Positions 5,096 to 11,631 of a stretch of DNA of 13,164 nucleotides are shown here, in pieces (position 1 is the stretch's first letter; each line of letters begins with the position of its first letter). The DNA is from Deltaproteobacteria bacterium. Lineage in GTDB: Bacteria > Desulfobacterota > Desulfarculia > Adiutricales > Adiutricaceae. The position numbers and the translations under genes are program-made. The notes beneath the pieces are model-generated. The model worked only from the letters and a program-made list of their open reading frames with translations. It was not told the origin of the DNA and ran no database searches. Location: contig JAIRZX010000314.1 of assembly GCA_031267005.1 (NCBI GenBank), positions 1 to 13,164 on the forward strand, in the 5' to 3' direction.

Positions 5096-7382
5096 ACCGT
5101 ATGGCCTCGACGGGATCCAGGCGGGCCGCCTGGGAGGAGGGGTACAGGGTGGCCAGGTAGCTTATGGCCATGGACACCGCCAGGATGGCCGCTATCTGGA
5201 GGGGCCTCATCTCCACGGGCAGGGTGCTCATGAGGTAGACCTCGGGGGGGAGCTTTATGAACTCGTAGCGCGCGAGCAGGAGGCAGACGGCCACGCCCAC
5301 CACGAAGCCGCCCAGGGTGCCCGCCCCGCCCACGGCCAGGCCCTGGATGGTGAAGATCCTGCGGATCTGGCCGCCGGTCGCCCCCATGGCCTTCAGGATG
5401 GCTATGTCCCTGGTCTTCTCGGTGACCATCATGACCAGCGTCGAGGCGATGTTGAAGGCGGCCACGAGTATTATGAGGGTCATTATGACGAACATGGCCG
5501 CCTGCTCCAGCTTCAAGGCCGAGAAGAGGGACATGTTCATCTGCATCCAGTCCCTTCCCCAGAACTCGGGGCCCAGGGCGGCCAGGACCAGCTGGCGGAC
5601 CTCCCCCGCCTTGTAGATGTCATCGCACATGATCTCGACGGCGGAGACCGTGTCGTCCATGCCCAGAATCTCCTGGGCGTCCTTTATGGTCGTGAAGGCC
5701 ACGCGGGAGTCGTAGTCGAAGAGGTTGGTCCGGAAAACCCCGGCCACGCGGAAGATCGCGGAAAGAGGCATGCGCCTCCCGATGGGGGTGACCCTCCCGA
5801 AGGGGGAGATGACGTTAACCTCGCCCAGGGCCCCCTGGCCCACGAGCATGGAGAGCTCGCTTCCCAGTATGATGCCCCGCTCGGGGGGCGGGGGGACGTA
5901 GACGGCGGCGTCCGCGGGCGGCTCCTCCAGTCCCTCCGGGCCGTCCCGGCCGCCGGAGCCTTCCTCGCCTTCGGGCCCGTCGTAGCTTCCGTCGCCGCCC
6001 GCAAGAGGCGCCGCCGGAGCCCCCGCGCCCTCCGCTAAGCCCCGGTAGGCCGAATCCGCCTCCGCATCCGCATCCGCATCCGACGCCGCCGGGAACGCCT
6101 GGTAGCCGGCCGGGCCCTGCGGCGAGGCGTTGCCCGGCCCGGAGCCGGGGCCTGGCCGGCCCGCCGCGGACGGGGAGGGCTCCCCTGCCGCCTCCCCGCC
6201 GCCCGGGGAAACCCCGCCCGCCGGCCCGCCGTCGGGGGCGGCCTCTCCCGGAGCCTTGCCCGGACCCTCGCCCGGACCCTCGCCCGGAGCCTCGCCCGGG
6301 GAAGGCGCCTGGCCTGCCGTCCCGGATAGCGCCTCGCCAACGTCCTCCGCCGGTCCGCCTTCCCAGCCCGGGCCGCCGTCCACCGGATTGTCCGAATAGT
6401 CGAGAATCTCCAGGGCCTCGCCGGGCGACGGGGGGGCGACGTAGCCGTCGCGCCCCCATTCGGAGTCCGCTATGTCCTCGTGGATCGGGTAGGGGGTCTG
6501 CATCGGCCTCGCGGTCAGGTTCTCCAGGCCGTGGGGGGAAAGGTTCATGGGCTCGAAGTAGCCGGCCTTCTCGGCAAGGGCAGGATCCAGGCCCATCAGG
6601 ATCACGCCGGTCGCCCCGTCGGAGGAAGCGGCCATCACCTGGCCCGTCGCTATCGGCTGGACGGAGGCCACCCCGGGGACGCGCTCTATGGCCGCCACGA
6701 CCCTGTCCCAGTTCTCGATGTTCGAGGAGGGTCGGTAGACGGTCACGTGGGCCTGGAGGCCCAAGAGCTTCTCCTTGAAATTGGTCTCGAAGCCCGCCAG
6801 GACCGCCAGCACGACTATGAGCGCCGCCACGCCCAGCCCCACGCCGCCAACGGCCAAAACCGAGATGAGCGACAGGAGCCTGCTCCGGCGCTTGCTACGC
6901 AGGTACCTCAAGGCGATGAACGCCTCGGCCTTGAGCCCCAGCCCGCCGCTCGGGGAAGGAGGCGGCGGCCCGGCGCCCGCGCCCTTCCGGGATGACCCGC
7001 CTGGCCCGCTTTCCCCTGGCCCGCTTTCCCCTGGCCCGCCTTCCGAAGCCTCTCCGGGGCGGCCCTCTCCTGGCGGTACGGCGCCCCCCGGCCCTCCGCC
7101 GTCGCCGAGGCCGGAATCCGCCTGGGGCGCGGCTTCGGGTCGCTCGCCACCTAAGGCGCCGCGCGGCTCCGCGCCGACGCCCGCCAAGGCATTAGGCTCC
7201 ATCCCGGACACGGGGCCTTTTCCAGACCCGCAACCCTGACCGGACCCGGGACCCCGACCGGGCCCGGCGCCTTCCGGCGCCTCCTGGGACGAAAGGAGCC
7301 CGCTTCCGGGACCTTGGCGGCTTCCGGGGCTTCCGGGGCTTTCGGGGCTTTCGGGGCCGCCCCCCCCCGCGGGGCCGGTCAC
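5088..7382 (-). CDS. lolC: LolC/LolE-family lipoprotein-releasing permease with large low-complexity expansions
   Basis: This inner-membrane subunit works with LolD to release lipoproteins to the periplasmic carrier. At 764 residues it is nearly twice the usual 400-415. The conserved core is split: residues about 150-290 carry TM1 (about 171-197) and the start of the periplasmic domain (AGFETNFKEKLLGLQAHVTV); residues about 500-764 carry the rest, with TM2 (about 628-652), TM3 (about 681-704) and TM4 (about 729-747) and the family motif DIAILKAMGATGGQIRRIF. Added to this are an N-terminal Gly/Pro/Glu/Ser extension (1-148) and a periplasmic insertion (about 295-499), together close to the excess length. 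The GTG start overlaps the lysS stop as GTGA, which supports the long form; the upstream SD is weak (GGAAA), so coupling is likely. Only one LolC/E copy is visible, so it may act as a homodimer (LolF-like); C versus E cannot be settled here. Confidence 0.93.
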   Translation of the reverse strand: MTGPAGGGGPESPESPGSPGSRQGPGSGLLSSQEAPEGAGPGRGPGSGQGCGSGKGPVSGMEPNALAGVGAEPRGALGGERPEAAPQADSGLGDGGGPGGAVPPGEGRPGEASEGGPGESGPGESGPGGSSRKGAGAGPPPPSPSGGLGLKAEAFIALRYLRSKRRSRLLSLISVLAVGGVGLGVAALIVVLAVLAGFETNFKEKLLGLQAHVTVYRPSSNIENWDRVVAAIERVPGVASVQPIATGQVMAASSDGATGVILMGLDPALAEKAGYFEPMNLSPHGLENLTARPMQTPYPIHEDIADSEWGRDGYVAPPSPGEALEILDYSDNPVDGGPGWEGGPAEDVGEALSGTAGQAPSPGEAPGEGPGEGPGKAPGEAAPDGGPAGGVSPGGGEAAGEPSPSAAGRPGPGSGPGNASPQGPAGYQAFPAASDADADAEADSAYRGLAEGAGAPAAPLAGGDGSYDGPEGEEGSGGRDGPEGLEEPPADAAVYVPPPPERGIILGSELSMLVGQGALGEVNVISPFGRVTPIGRRMPLSAIFRVAGVFRTNLFDYDSRVAFTTIKDAQEILGMDDTVSAVEIMCDDIYKAGEVRQLVLAALGPEFWGRDWMQMNMSLFSALKLEQAAMFVIMTLIILVAAFNIASTLVMMVTEKTRDIAILKAMGATGGQIRRIFTIQGLAVGGAGTLGGFVVGVAVCLLLARYEFIKLPPEVYLMSTLPVEMRPLQIAAILAVSMAISYLATLYPSSQAARLDPVEAIRYE
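6055..6084. repeat. 6-bp tandem repeat inside lolC/E
   Basis: Five units of TCCGCN-type hexamer (TCCGCC, TCCGCA three times, TCCGAC) lie within the lolC/E insertion. On the coding strand they give the alternating Asp-Ala run around residues 434-443. This is a simple-sequence tract likely to vary in copy number by slippage. Confidence 0.8.
6241..6300. repeat. 12-bp tandem repeat inside lolC/E
   Basis: Five 12-bp units (6241-6252, 6253-6264, 6265-6276, 6277-6288, 6289-6300) have consensus CCCTCGCCCGGA; the third and fourth are identical. Read on the coding strand they specify the four-residue Pro-Gly-Glu-Gly/Ala repeat at residues about 361-381 of the LolC/E insertion. Twelve is a multiple of three, so gain or loss of units keeps the frame. 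Confidence 0.88.
7001..7045. repeat. 15-bp tandem repeat in the lolC/E N-terminal extension
   Basis: Three 15-bp units (7001-7015, 7016-7030, 7031-7045) have consensus CTGGCCCGCTTTCCC; the first two are identical. They encode the Gly-Glu-Ser-Gly-Pro repeat near residues 113-128 of LolC/E. The unit length is a multiple of three. Confidence 0.88.
7321..7356. repeat. 9-bp tandem repeat at the 5' end of lolC/E
   Basis: Four 9-bp units run from 7321 to 7356: CTTCCGGGG twice, then CTTTCGGGG twice. They encode the Pro-Glu-Ser-Pro-Gly-Ser run at residues about 9-20. A homopolymeric C run follows at 7361-7368, only about 15 nt from the GTG start, where a single-base assembly error would shift the frame of the predicted N-terminus. 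Confidence 0.85.
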
Positions 7383-8866
7383 GGCGTTTCCGGGCGCATC
7401 TGGGGGAACAGTATCACGTCCCTGATGCTGGCCGAGTCGGTCAGGAGCATGACCAGCCTGTCCACGCCCACGCCCTCGCCGGCGGCGGGCGGCATGCCGT
7501 ACATGAGGGCCCGGACGTAGTCGCGGTCGAGGTACATGCCCTCCTTGTCGCCGGCCTCGCGCTTGGCGGCCTGCTCGGCGAAGCGCCCGTACTGGTCTAT
7601 AGGATCGTTTAACTCCGAGAAGGCGTTGGCTATCTCGCGCCCGCAGACGAACAGCTCGAAGCGGTCGGTCAGCTCCGGGTTCCCCTCGCTGCGGCGGGCG
7701 AGCGGGCTCATCTCGGTGGGGTAGTCGGTGACGAAGGTGGGGTTCACGAGCTTCTTTTCGACCGCGAGATCGAAAATGAGCTCCTGGAGCTCGGAAAGGG
7801 AGGCGCCCGGCTTGGCGTCGGCCGCGGGGTCCAAGGCCTTCGCGTAGCTTGAAGCCGCCTCCCGCGAGCCCAACGCCTCGGCCGGGGCGCCGCCGATTTC
7901 CACCAGCGCGTCCCTCCAGGAGATCCTCCGGAAGGGGGCCGCGAACGACGCCTTTTCGCCCTGGTACTCCAGCTCGGTCGTGCCCAGCACTTCTTCGGCG
8001 AGCCCGGAGAGCATCTCCTCGGTCAGATCCATAAGCGCCCGGTAGTCAGCGTAGCTCTGGTAGAACTCAAGCATCGTGAACTCGGGGTTGTGCTTGACGG
8101 AGATGCCCTCGTTTCGGAAGTTGCGGTTGATCTCGTAGACCCGGCCCAAGCCCCCCACCAGGAGCCTTTTCAAGTACAGCTCCGGGGCCACGCGCAGGTA
8201 GAGATCCATCTTCAGCGCGTTGTGGCGGGTGACGAAGGGGAGCGCGTTGGCCCCGCCCGGGATGGGGTGCATCATGGGGGTCTCGACTTCCAGGAAGCCC
8301 TTGGAGTTCATGAAGCGCCTCAGGTAGTCCACGGTTTTCGAGCGGGTCTCGAAGACCTTCCTGGAGGCCGGGTTCATGACGAGATCCACGTAGCGCCTGC
8401 GGTAGCGCATCTCGACGTCCATCTCGTGGAACTTCTCGGGGAGCGGCCAGAGCGCCTTGGTCACCAGCTCCAGCTCTGAGACGTGCAGGGAGAGCTCCCC
8501 GGTCCTAGTCTTGAAGACCGTCCCGGAGACGCCTGCGATGTCGCCTATGTCCAGCTTGGAGGCCAGATCCCAGGTCTCCTCCGGGAGCTGGTCCCGGCGC
8601 AGGTAGAGCTGGATCCTGCCCTCGGGGTCCTGGAGGGTGAAGAAGACTGTTTTCCCGTGGGCCCGGCGGGCCATTATGCGGCCTGCCAGTTTCCTCGCGG
8701 GATTCGACTCCTCCAGCTCCTCCCTGGAAACCTCCCCGAACTCGTCGCGCACGCCCTTGGCCGTGTGCTCCGGCCTGAACCCGTTCGGGTAGAGCTGGAC
8801 TCCCTCCCCCTTCATCTTCAGCGCCTTGGCCGCCTGGGCTTGGATGAGGGGCGGGAGGTCAGCCAT
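7379..8866 (-). CDS. lysS: lysyl-tRNA synthetase, class II
   Basis: LysRS charges tRNA-Lys in the cytoplasm. From the ATG at 8866 the product has 495 residues, the usual size. It has an N-terminal OB-fold anticodon-binding domain (about 58-138) and a class II catalytic core: motif 1 around 186-205 (NSKGFLEVETPMMHPIPGGA), motif 2 around 242-269 (RVYEINRNFRNEG, then NPEFTMLEFY), and motif 3 GVGVDRLVML at 465-474 ending IRDVILFPQMRP. The frame stays open far upstream, to 9316, but that part is Arg/Pro-rich and non-conserved. A GTG at 8977 (532 residues) is a real alternative because AAGGA lies 12 nt before it, whereas the ATG has no good SD. The ATG was chosen because it puts the YPN motif about 25 residues from the start, as in the family. 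It is first in the lysS-lolC-lolD unit, with a GTGA overlap to lolC/E. Confidence 0.95.
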   Translation of the reverse strand: MADLPPLIQAQAAKALKMKGEGVQLYPNGFRPEHTAKGVRDEFGEVSREELEESNPARKLAGRIMARRAHGKTVFFTLQDPEGRIQLYLRRDQLPEETWDLASKLDIGDIAGVSGTVFKTRTGELSLHVSELELVTKALWPLPEKFHEMDVEMRYRRRYVDLVMNPASRKVFETRSKTVDYLRRFMNSKGFLEVETPMMHPIPGGANALPFVTRHNALKMDLYLRVAPELYLKRLLVGGLGRVYEINRNFRNEGISVKHNPEFTMLEFYQSYADYRALMDLTEEMLSGLAEEVLGTTELEYQGEKASFAAPFRRISWRDALVEIGGAPAEALGSREAASSYAKALDPAADAKPGASLSELQELIFDLAVEKKLVNPTFVTDYPTEMSPLARRSEGNPELTDRFELFVCGREIANAFSELNDPIDQYGRFAEQAAKREAGDKEGMYLDRDYVRALMYGMPPAAGEGVGVDRLVMLLTDSASIRDVILFPQMRPETP

Positions 8867-9121
8867 GAAGCCGGGAAGCCCGGAAACTGAAAGGCCGCCG
8901 GGAAGGGCGGCATCGGGGGCGGGAACTCCCCGGTCCTCGCCTGAAATGGCGTCCGATGCGTCTTTGATGTCGGTCACTTGTATCAGGGGTCCTTCAAAGG
9001 ATAAAAAAGGAGCGCCGCCCGCACGGAGAAACGGGTGGGTGCGAGCCCGGGCGGGCCCGGGACCGCAGGAGCCGGGCGGGCAACGGCAGGCCGGCCGGAA
9101 AGCCGGAAAACCGGAAGGCGG

Positions 9122-9140
9122 AAAAGCCTCAATGCGAGGC
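9122..9140 (-). terminator. second terminator-like hairpin between the Hpt gene and lysS
   Basis: On the minus strand GCCTC-GCATT-GAGGC forms a perfect 5-bp stem with a 5-base loop, followed directly by TTTT. It comes just after the stronger hairpin at 9148-9175 and could act as its back-up. The short stem and T run keep confidence modest. Confidence 0.5.
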
Positions 9141-9147
9141 CCCGGGC

Positions 9148-9175
9148 AAAAAAAAAGGCGCCGCAATCGCGGGCC
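9148..9175 (-). terminator. intrinsic terminator of the Hpt gene
   Basis: On the minus strand GGC-CCGC-GATT-GCGG-C-GCC folds into a 7-bp GC stem with one bulged C and a GATT loop, followed by nine consecutive T residues. This is the best U tract in the window. It lies about 190 nt past the Hpt stop and about 170 nt before the nearest lysS start candidate, so it insulates the two units. Confidence 0.78.
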
Positions 9176-9364
9176 TGTCGCCCGGCTATCCCTCCGGGAA
9201 GGCGCTGGACGCGCCGCGCTGGCGTCGGGTTTGCAGGGTGCTGCCGGGCGGGGATAGCGGGAAAGGAGCCCGGGCTGGGGCGGGGCCGGAGGAGGCGAAA
9301 GGCGGGGGGGGCGCAAACCAAGTCCGGGCGGGACTTAAATGGCCCCGCCCCCCCCGAGTGGCTC

Positions 9365-9709
9365 CTAGCCCTCGTTCTTCCAGCCGCTCAGGTAGCCCGA
9401 GAGCTCTTCCAGCTTGGCCCTGAAGTCGGCCAAGGCCTCGTCCACGCCGTCCAGGGCCTTGTTGCGGCCCATGAATTCAAGCTTCTTGGCCGCCTCGAAG
9501 GACTCCCCGGTCGAGAATATGCCCACCATGCCCTTTATGGTATGGCCAGCTTCCATCACCTTCTGGGGGTCCTTGGCCTTGACGGCCTCGGCAAGGTCGG
9601 AGTAGCGCGACTCGGCGCGCTCTAAAAAGAGGTCTATGCTTTCGAAAAGTAGCTCCTCGTCTCCCATGAAGTTCTCGAGAAGCTCTTCCCGGTTTATCTC
9701 TAAAGCCAC
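9365..9709 (-). CDS. stand-alone histidine phosphotransfer (Hpt) domain protein
   Basis: Hpt proteins relay phosphate between the receiver of a hybrid histidine kinase and a response regulator. The 114-residue product is essentially a single Hpt domain. His56 in AGHTIKGMVGIF matches the phospho-accepting HxxKG site, though the usual following small or Ser residues are replaced by Met-Val. The rest is predicted helical and acidic, as expected of the four-helix bundle, and there is no signal peptide or membrane segment. The start is GTG, chosen for an excellent SD (GGAGGT at 9721-9716) with 6-nt spacing. It appears monocistronic, with its own promoter and terminators. No kinase or response regulator lies nearby, so its partners cannot be named. 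Confidence 0.85.
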   Translation of the reverse strand: MALEINREELLENFMGDEELLFESIDLFLERAESRYSDLAEAVKAKDPQKVMEAGHTIKGMVGIFSTGESFEAAKKLEFMGRNKALDGVDEALADFRAKLEELSGYLSGWKNEG

Positions 9710-9715
9710 TTCGCC

Positions 9716-9721
9716 ACCTCC
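9716..9721 (-). promoter_or_regulatory. strong Shine-Dalgarno of the Hpt gene
   Basis: GGAGGT on the minus strand lies 6 nt before the GTG at 9709. It is the strongest ribosome-binding site seen in the window, and it fixes a GTG start that would otherwise be doubtful. Confidence 0.85.
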
Positions 9722-9842
9722 GGAGGCTGTGCCCCAAGGCCTACGCGGTATCGTTAAGGTCGTTTAGGGACATGGGTTCGGGGACGCGACGGCGGCCTCC
9801 CGCCCCGATCCCGGGCCAAGGCCGCGCCGTCTTGTCCGCCCC

Positions 9843-9871
9843 GTTATAGCACTATCGGAGTCTTTGGAAAA
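9843..9871 (-). promoter_or_regulatory. predicted extended -10 promoter for the Hpt gene
   Basis: On the minus strand TGCTATAAC gives an extended -10 (TATAAC at 9848-9843, 5 of 6 to consensus, with the upstream TG). A weak -35 TTTTCC lies at 9871-9866 with a 17-nt spacer. Transcription would start near 9836, leaving a leader of about 127 nt. The surrounding DNA is GC-rich, so the AT-rich element stands out. Confidence 0.55.
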
Positions 9872-10061
9872 GATCACTTTGGGGGCCCGGGGTCAAGGGG
9901 CGGGCCGGGAGTAGGGCGCAGGGCCCGTCCGGAAACGCCCGTTCCCGACGAGAACCCGCCCGCCCGGCGAGTTTCGATCCGGCGCGGCGCGCCGGGCCGT
10001 ACGCGGCGCCGCGGCGCGCTTTGCGGCCCGTATCCGCGCGTCGCCGGGCGCGTTCCGGCCA

Positions 10062-10087
10062 GGCGCGGCGCAACTTGGCGCCGCGCC
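10062..10087. repeat. perfect 10-bp inverted repeat
   Basis: GGCGCGGCGC at 10062-10071 pairs with GCGCCGCGCC at 10078-10087 across the 6-base loop AACTTG. No T tract follows on either strand, so it is not a standard intrinsic terminator. It may still form a stable RNA hairpin. Confidence 0.75.
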
Positions 10088-10160
10088 GCCTTCCCGGCGA
10101 TCTGAGGAAGATCCGGAACGGCGCCGCCCGCCTGGGGAACTCCGGGGCCGGAGCTTCGCG

Positions 10161-10238
10161 AAACGCCCGCCGGGCGCGTTCCGGGTCCGGAGCGGCACTA
10201 AACGCCCGCCGTTTAACGTTCCGGGTCAGGAGCTGCGG
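10161..10238. repeat. 39-bp imperfect tandem repeat
   Basis: Copy one (10161-10199) and copy two (10200-10238) share AAACGCCCGCCG at the start and GTTCCGGGTC in the middle, then differ slightly (CGGAGCGGC against AGGAGCTGC). The block just upstream (about 10119-10160) has CTCCGGGGCCGGAGC in the same phase and may be a more diverged third copy. Confidence 0.7.
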
Positions 10239-10295
10239 CCGCCTGCCACGGGGCGTCCCGGCGGTCCGGCCGATCCGGCCGGTCCGGGTCCGGGT

Positions 10296-10319
10296 CCGGG
10301 TCCGGGCGGCCGGACCCGG
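10296..10319 (-). terminator. GC hairpin downstream of hemA, possible terminator without a T tract
   Basis: CCGGGTCCGG (10296-10305) and CCGGACCCGG (10310-10319) are perfect complements with a 4-base loop. The hairpin lies about 38 nt past the hemA stop in the direction of transcription. No T run follows, so it could be a Rho-assisted terminator, a transcript 3'-end stabiliser or simply a by-product of the adjoining GGTCCG repeats. Confidence 0.35.
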
Positions 10320-10356
10320 CTTGCGCGGCCGGAGCGCGTGGGGGGGCCGGACCCGG

Positions 10357-11631
10357 CTAGTCAAGCCCGAAAATCCTCCTCACCATGCCGAGGTTGAACT
10401 CCGCGCGCCAGTGCCGGTGGCAGGACTTGGTGAACATGAGGGGGTGGTGGAGGAGCCTCCGGACCAGGGCCCGGGTCATGGCGTCCAGGGACTGGATCTC
10501 CTTCTCGCTGAAATCGTTCCTGGAGACCGTGCGCTGGAGCTCCACCCTCCTGGCCTTCTCGGCCAGGTAGGTCAGATCCTTTATGGTGGGCTGGGTCGCC
10601 AGGGACGAGGTCCATTCCTTGAACTTCGAAACTTCCTCGCGGATGATGACGTCGGCCCTCAAAGCCTCGGAGCGCCTGCGCTCCAGGCTCTGCTCGGCCT
10701 CGGCGGAAAAGGCGTCGACGTTTTTGAGCGTGACGGCTTCCAGTTCCCCCACGGCGCCCTCCACGTTGCGGGGGACGCCCAAGTCGAAGATCCACCAGGG
10801 CCTGCCTTCCCGTTTTGCGTGGATGGGGGCTATCTCGTCCTTTATCAGCACCCTCGCCCCCCCGCCGGCGGCCGTGAAGATGAGGTCGCTCTCCAGCAGG
10901 GCCTCCCCGAGCTGGGGGATGGTGCGCACCTCCGCCCCGAAGCGGGAGGCCAGAGCCTGGGCGCGGCCCAGGGAACGGGAGAGGATCGTCAGCTGCCTGA
11001 CGCCGTGGGTGTGAAGGTGCGAGGCGAGAAGCGAGGACATCTCCCCCGCGCCCACCACCAGGGCGCTCATGGAGGCCATATCCGCGCCGCCCAAGGCCTC
11101 CTGGCAGGAGGCGATGGCCGCGGAGGCCACGGACACCCTGCCCGACGCCACGCCGGTCTCGGTCCTGATCCTCTTGGCCGTGTGGAAGCTCTTGTGGAAG
11201 AGGTGGTTTATCATGAGGCCGGCGGTCCTGAACACCATCGCCTCCCGGAAGGCCTCCTTCACCTGCCCCAGGATCTGGGTCTCGCCCACTACCCGGCTGT
11301 CCAGCCCCGAGGCGACCCTGAAGAGGTACTCCACCGCCTCCTCGCCGGTGTAAAAGTGGACCGTGGGCAGGAGCTCCTCGGGCTCCAGCCCCGAGAAGAA
11401 GCACATCCTCTCCTCTATGCGCTCCCTGGCCGCCTTCACGTCCCTGGTGGTCCCCACCACCTCCAGGCGGTTGCAGGTGGAGATGAGGAGCGCCTCGTCC
11501 AGGACCCCCGCCGTCTGGAAACGGAAGAGCGCCTCGGCGGTGAACGCCCCGGAGCCCTGGAGGAGCTCGCGTATCTCCACGCCCGCTTCCCTGTGGGCAA
11601 CGCCCAGGACGAATATTTCGTTGGCGGCCAT
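10357..11631 (-). CDS. hemA: glutamyl-tRNA reductase
   Basis: HemA reduces glutamyl-tRNA with NADPH to glutamate-1-semialdehyde, the first committed step of C5-pathway tetrapyrrole synthesis. The 424-residue length is normal. The N-terminal catalytic domain has GVAHREAGVEIREL (10-23), the counterpart of the family GxNHxTAPVxxRE with altered middle residues, and the active-site Cys53 in STCNRLE. SRVVGETQILGQVKEA (112-127) is the hallmark block. The NADPH-binding domain has VVGAGEMSSLLA (192-203). The rest is the helical dimerisation domain. The ATG overlaps the preceding stop by one base (TGATG), with AGGGGAGG about 9 nt upstream inside that gene, so the two are co-transcribed and probably coupled. 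Confidence 0.97.
   Translation of the reverse strand: MAANEIFVLGVAHREAGVEIRELLQGSGAFTAEALFRFQTAGVLDEALLISTCNRLEVVGTTRDVKAARERIEERMCFFSGLEPEELLPTVHFYTGEEAVEYLFRVASGLDSRVVGETQILGQVKEAFREAMVFRTAGLMINHLFHKSFHTAKRIRTETGVASGRVSVASAAIASCQEALGGADMASMSALVVGAGEMSSLLASHLHTHGVRQLTILSRSLGRAQALASRFGAEVRTIPQLGEALLESDLIFTAAGGGARVLIKDEIAPIHAKREGRPWWIFDLGVPRNVEGAVGELEAVTLKNVDAFSAEAEQSLERRRSEALRADVIIREEVSKFKEWTSSLATQPTIKDLTYLAEKARRVELQRTVSRNDFSEKEIQSLDAMTRALVRRLLHHPLMFTKSCHRHWRAEFNLGMVRRIFGLD

Larger units (their letters stand above)
8867..9364. other. spacer between the Hpt gene and lysS
   Basis: No gene is supported beyond a possible short N-terminal extension of lysS (to the GTG at 8977). Reading leftwards from the Hpt stop, it holds an inverted repeat GGGCGGG/CCCGCCC (9325-9331 with 9344-9350), two terminator-like hairpins (9175-9122), a run of CCGGAAA-like units (about 9090-9120), and an AT-richer section at 8985-9010 that may carry the lysS promoter. 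No clear -35/-10 pair could be assigned to lysS. Confidence 0.6.
9872..10356. other. gene-free, repeat-rich spacer downstream of hemA
   Basis: About 485 bp of extreme GC content with no supported gene. Open frames here are Arg/Ala/Pro-rich with no family resemblance. It contains a 39-bp imperfect tandem repeat (10161-10238), a perfect 10-bp inverted repeat with a 6-base loop (10062-10071 with 10078-10087), four GGTCCG hexamers (10281-10304) and a 10-bp inverted repeat (10296-10319). A 14-bp direct repeat GGCCGGACCCGGCT occurs at 10308-10321 and 10345-10358, the second copy reaching into the hemA stop codon. The hemA transcript may end in this structured region. Confidence 0.65.

Noticed and set aside
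8867..9316. Extension of LysRS to an ATG at 9316 (645 residues).
   Set aside because: The added 150 residues are Arg/Pro/Ala-rich, unrelated to LysRS, and run through the terminator hairpins of the Hpt unit. Only the short extension to the GTG at 8977 remains possible.
10161..10238. A possible CRISPR array from the 39-bp repeats in the hemA spacer.
   Set aside because: The two units are directly adjacent, with no spacers between them, and no cas genes are present. They are ordinary tandem repeats.
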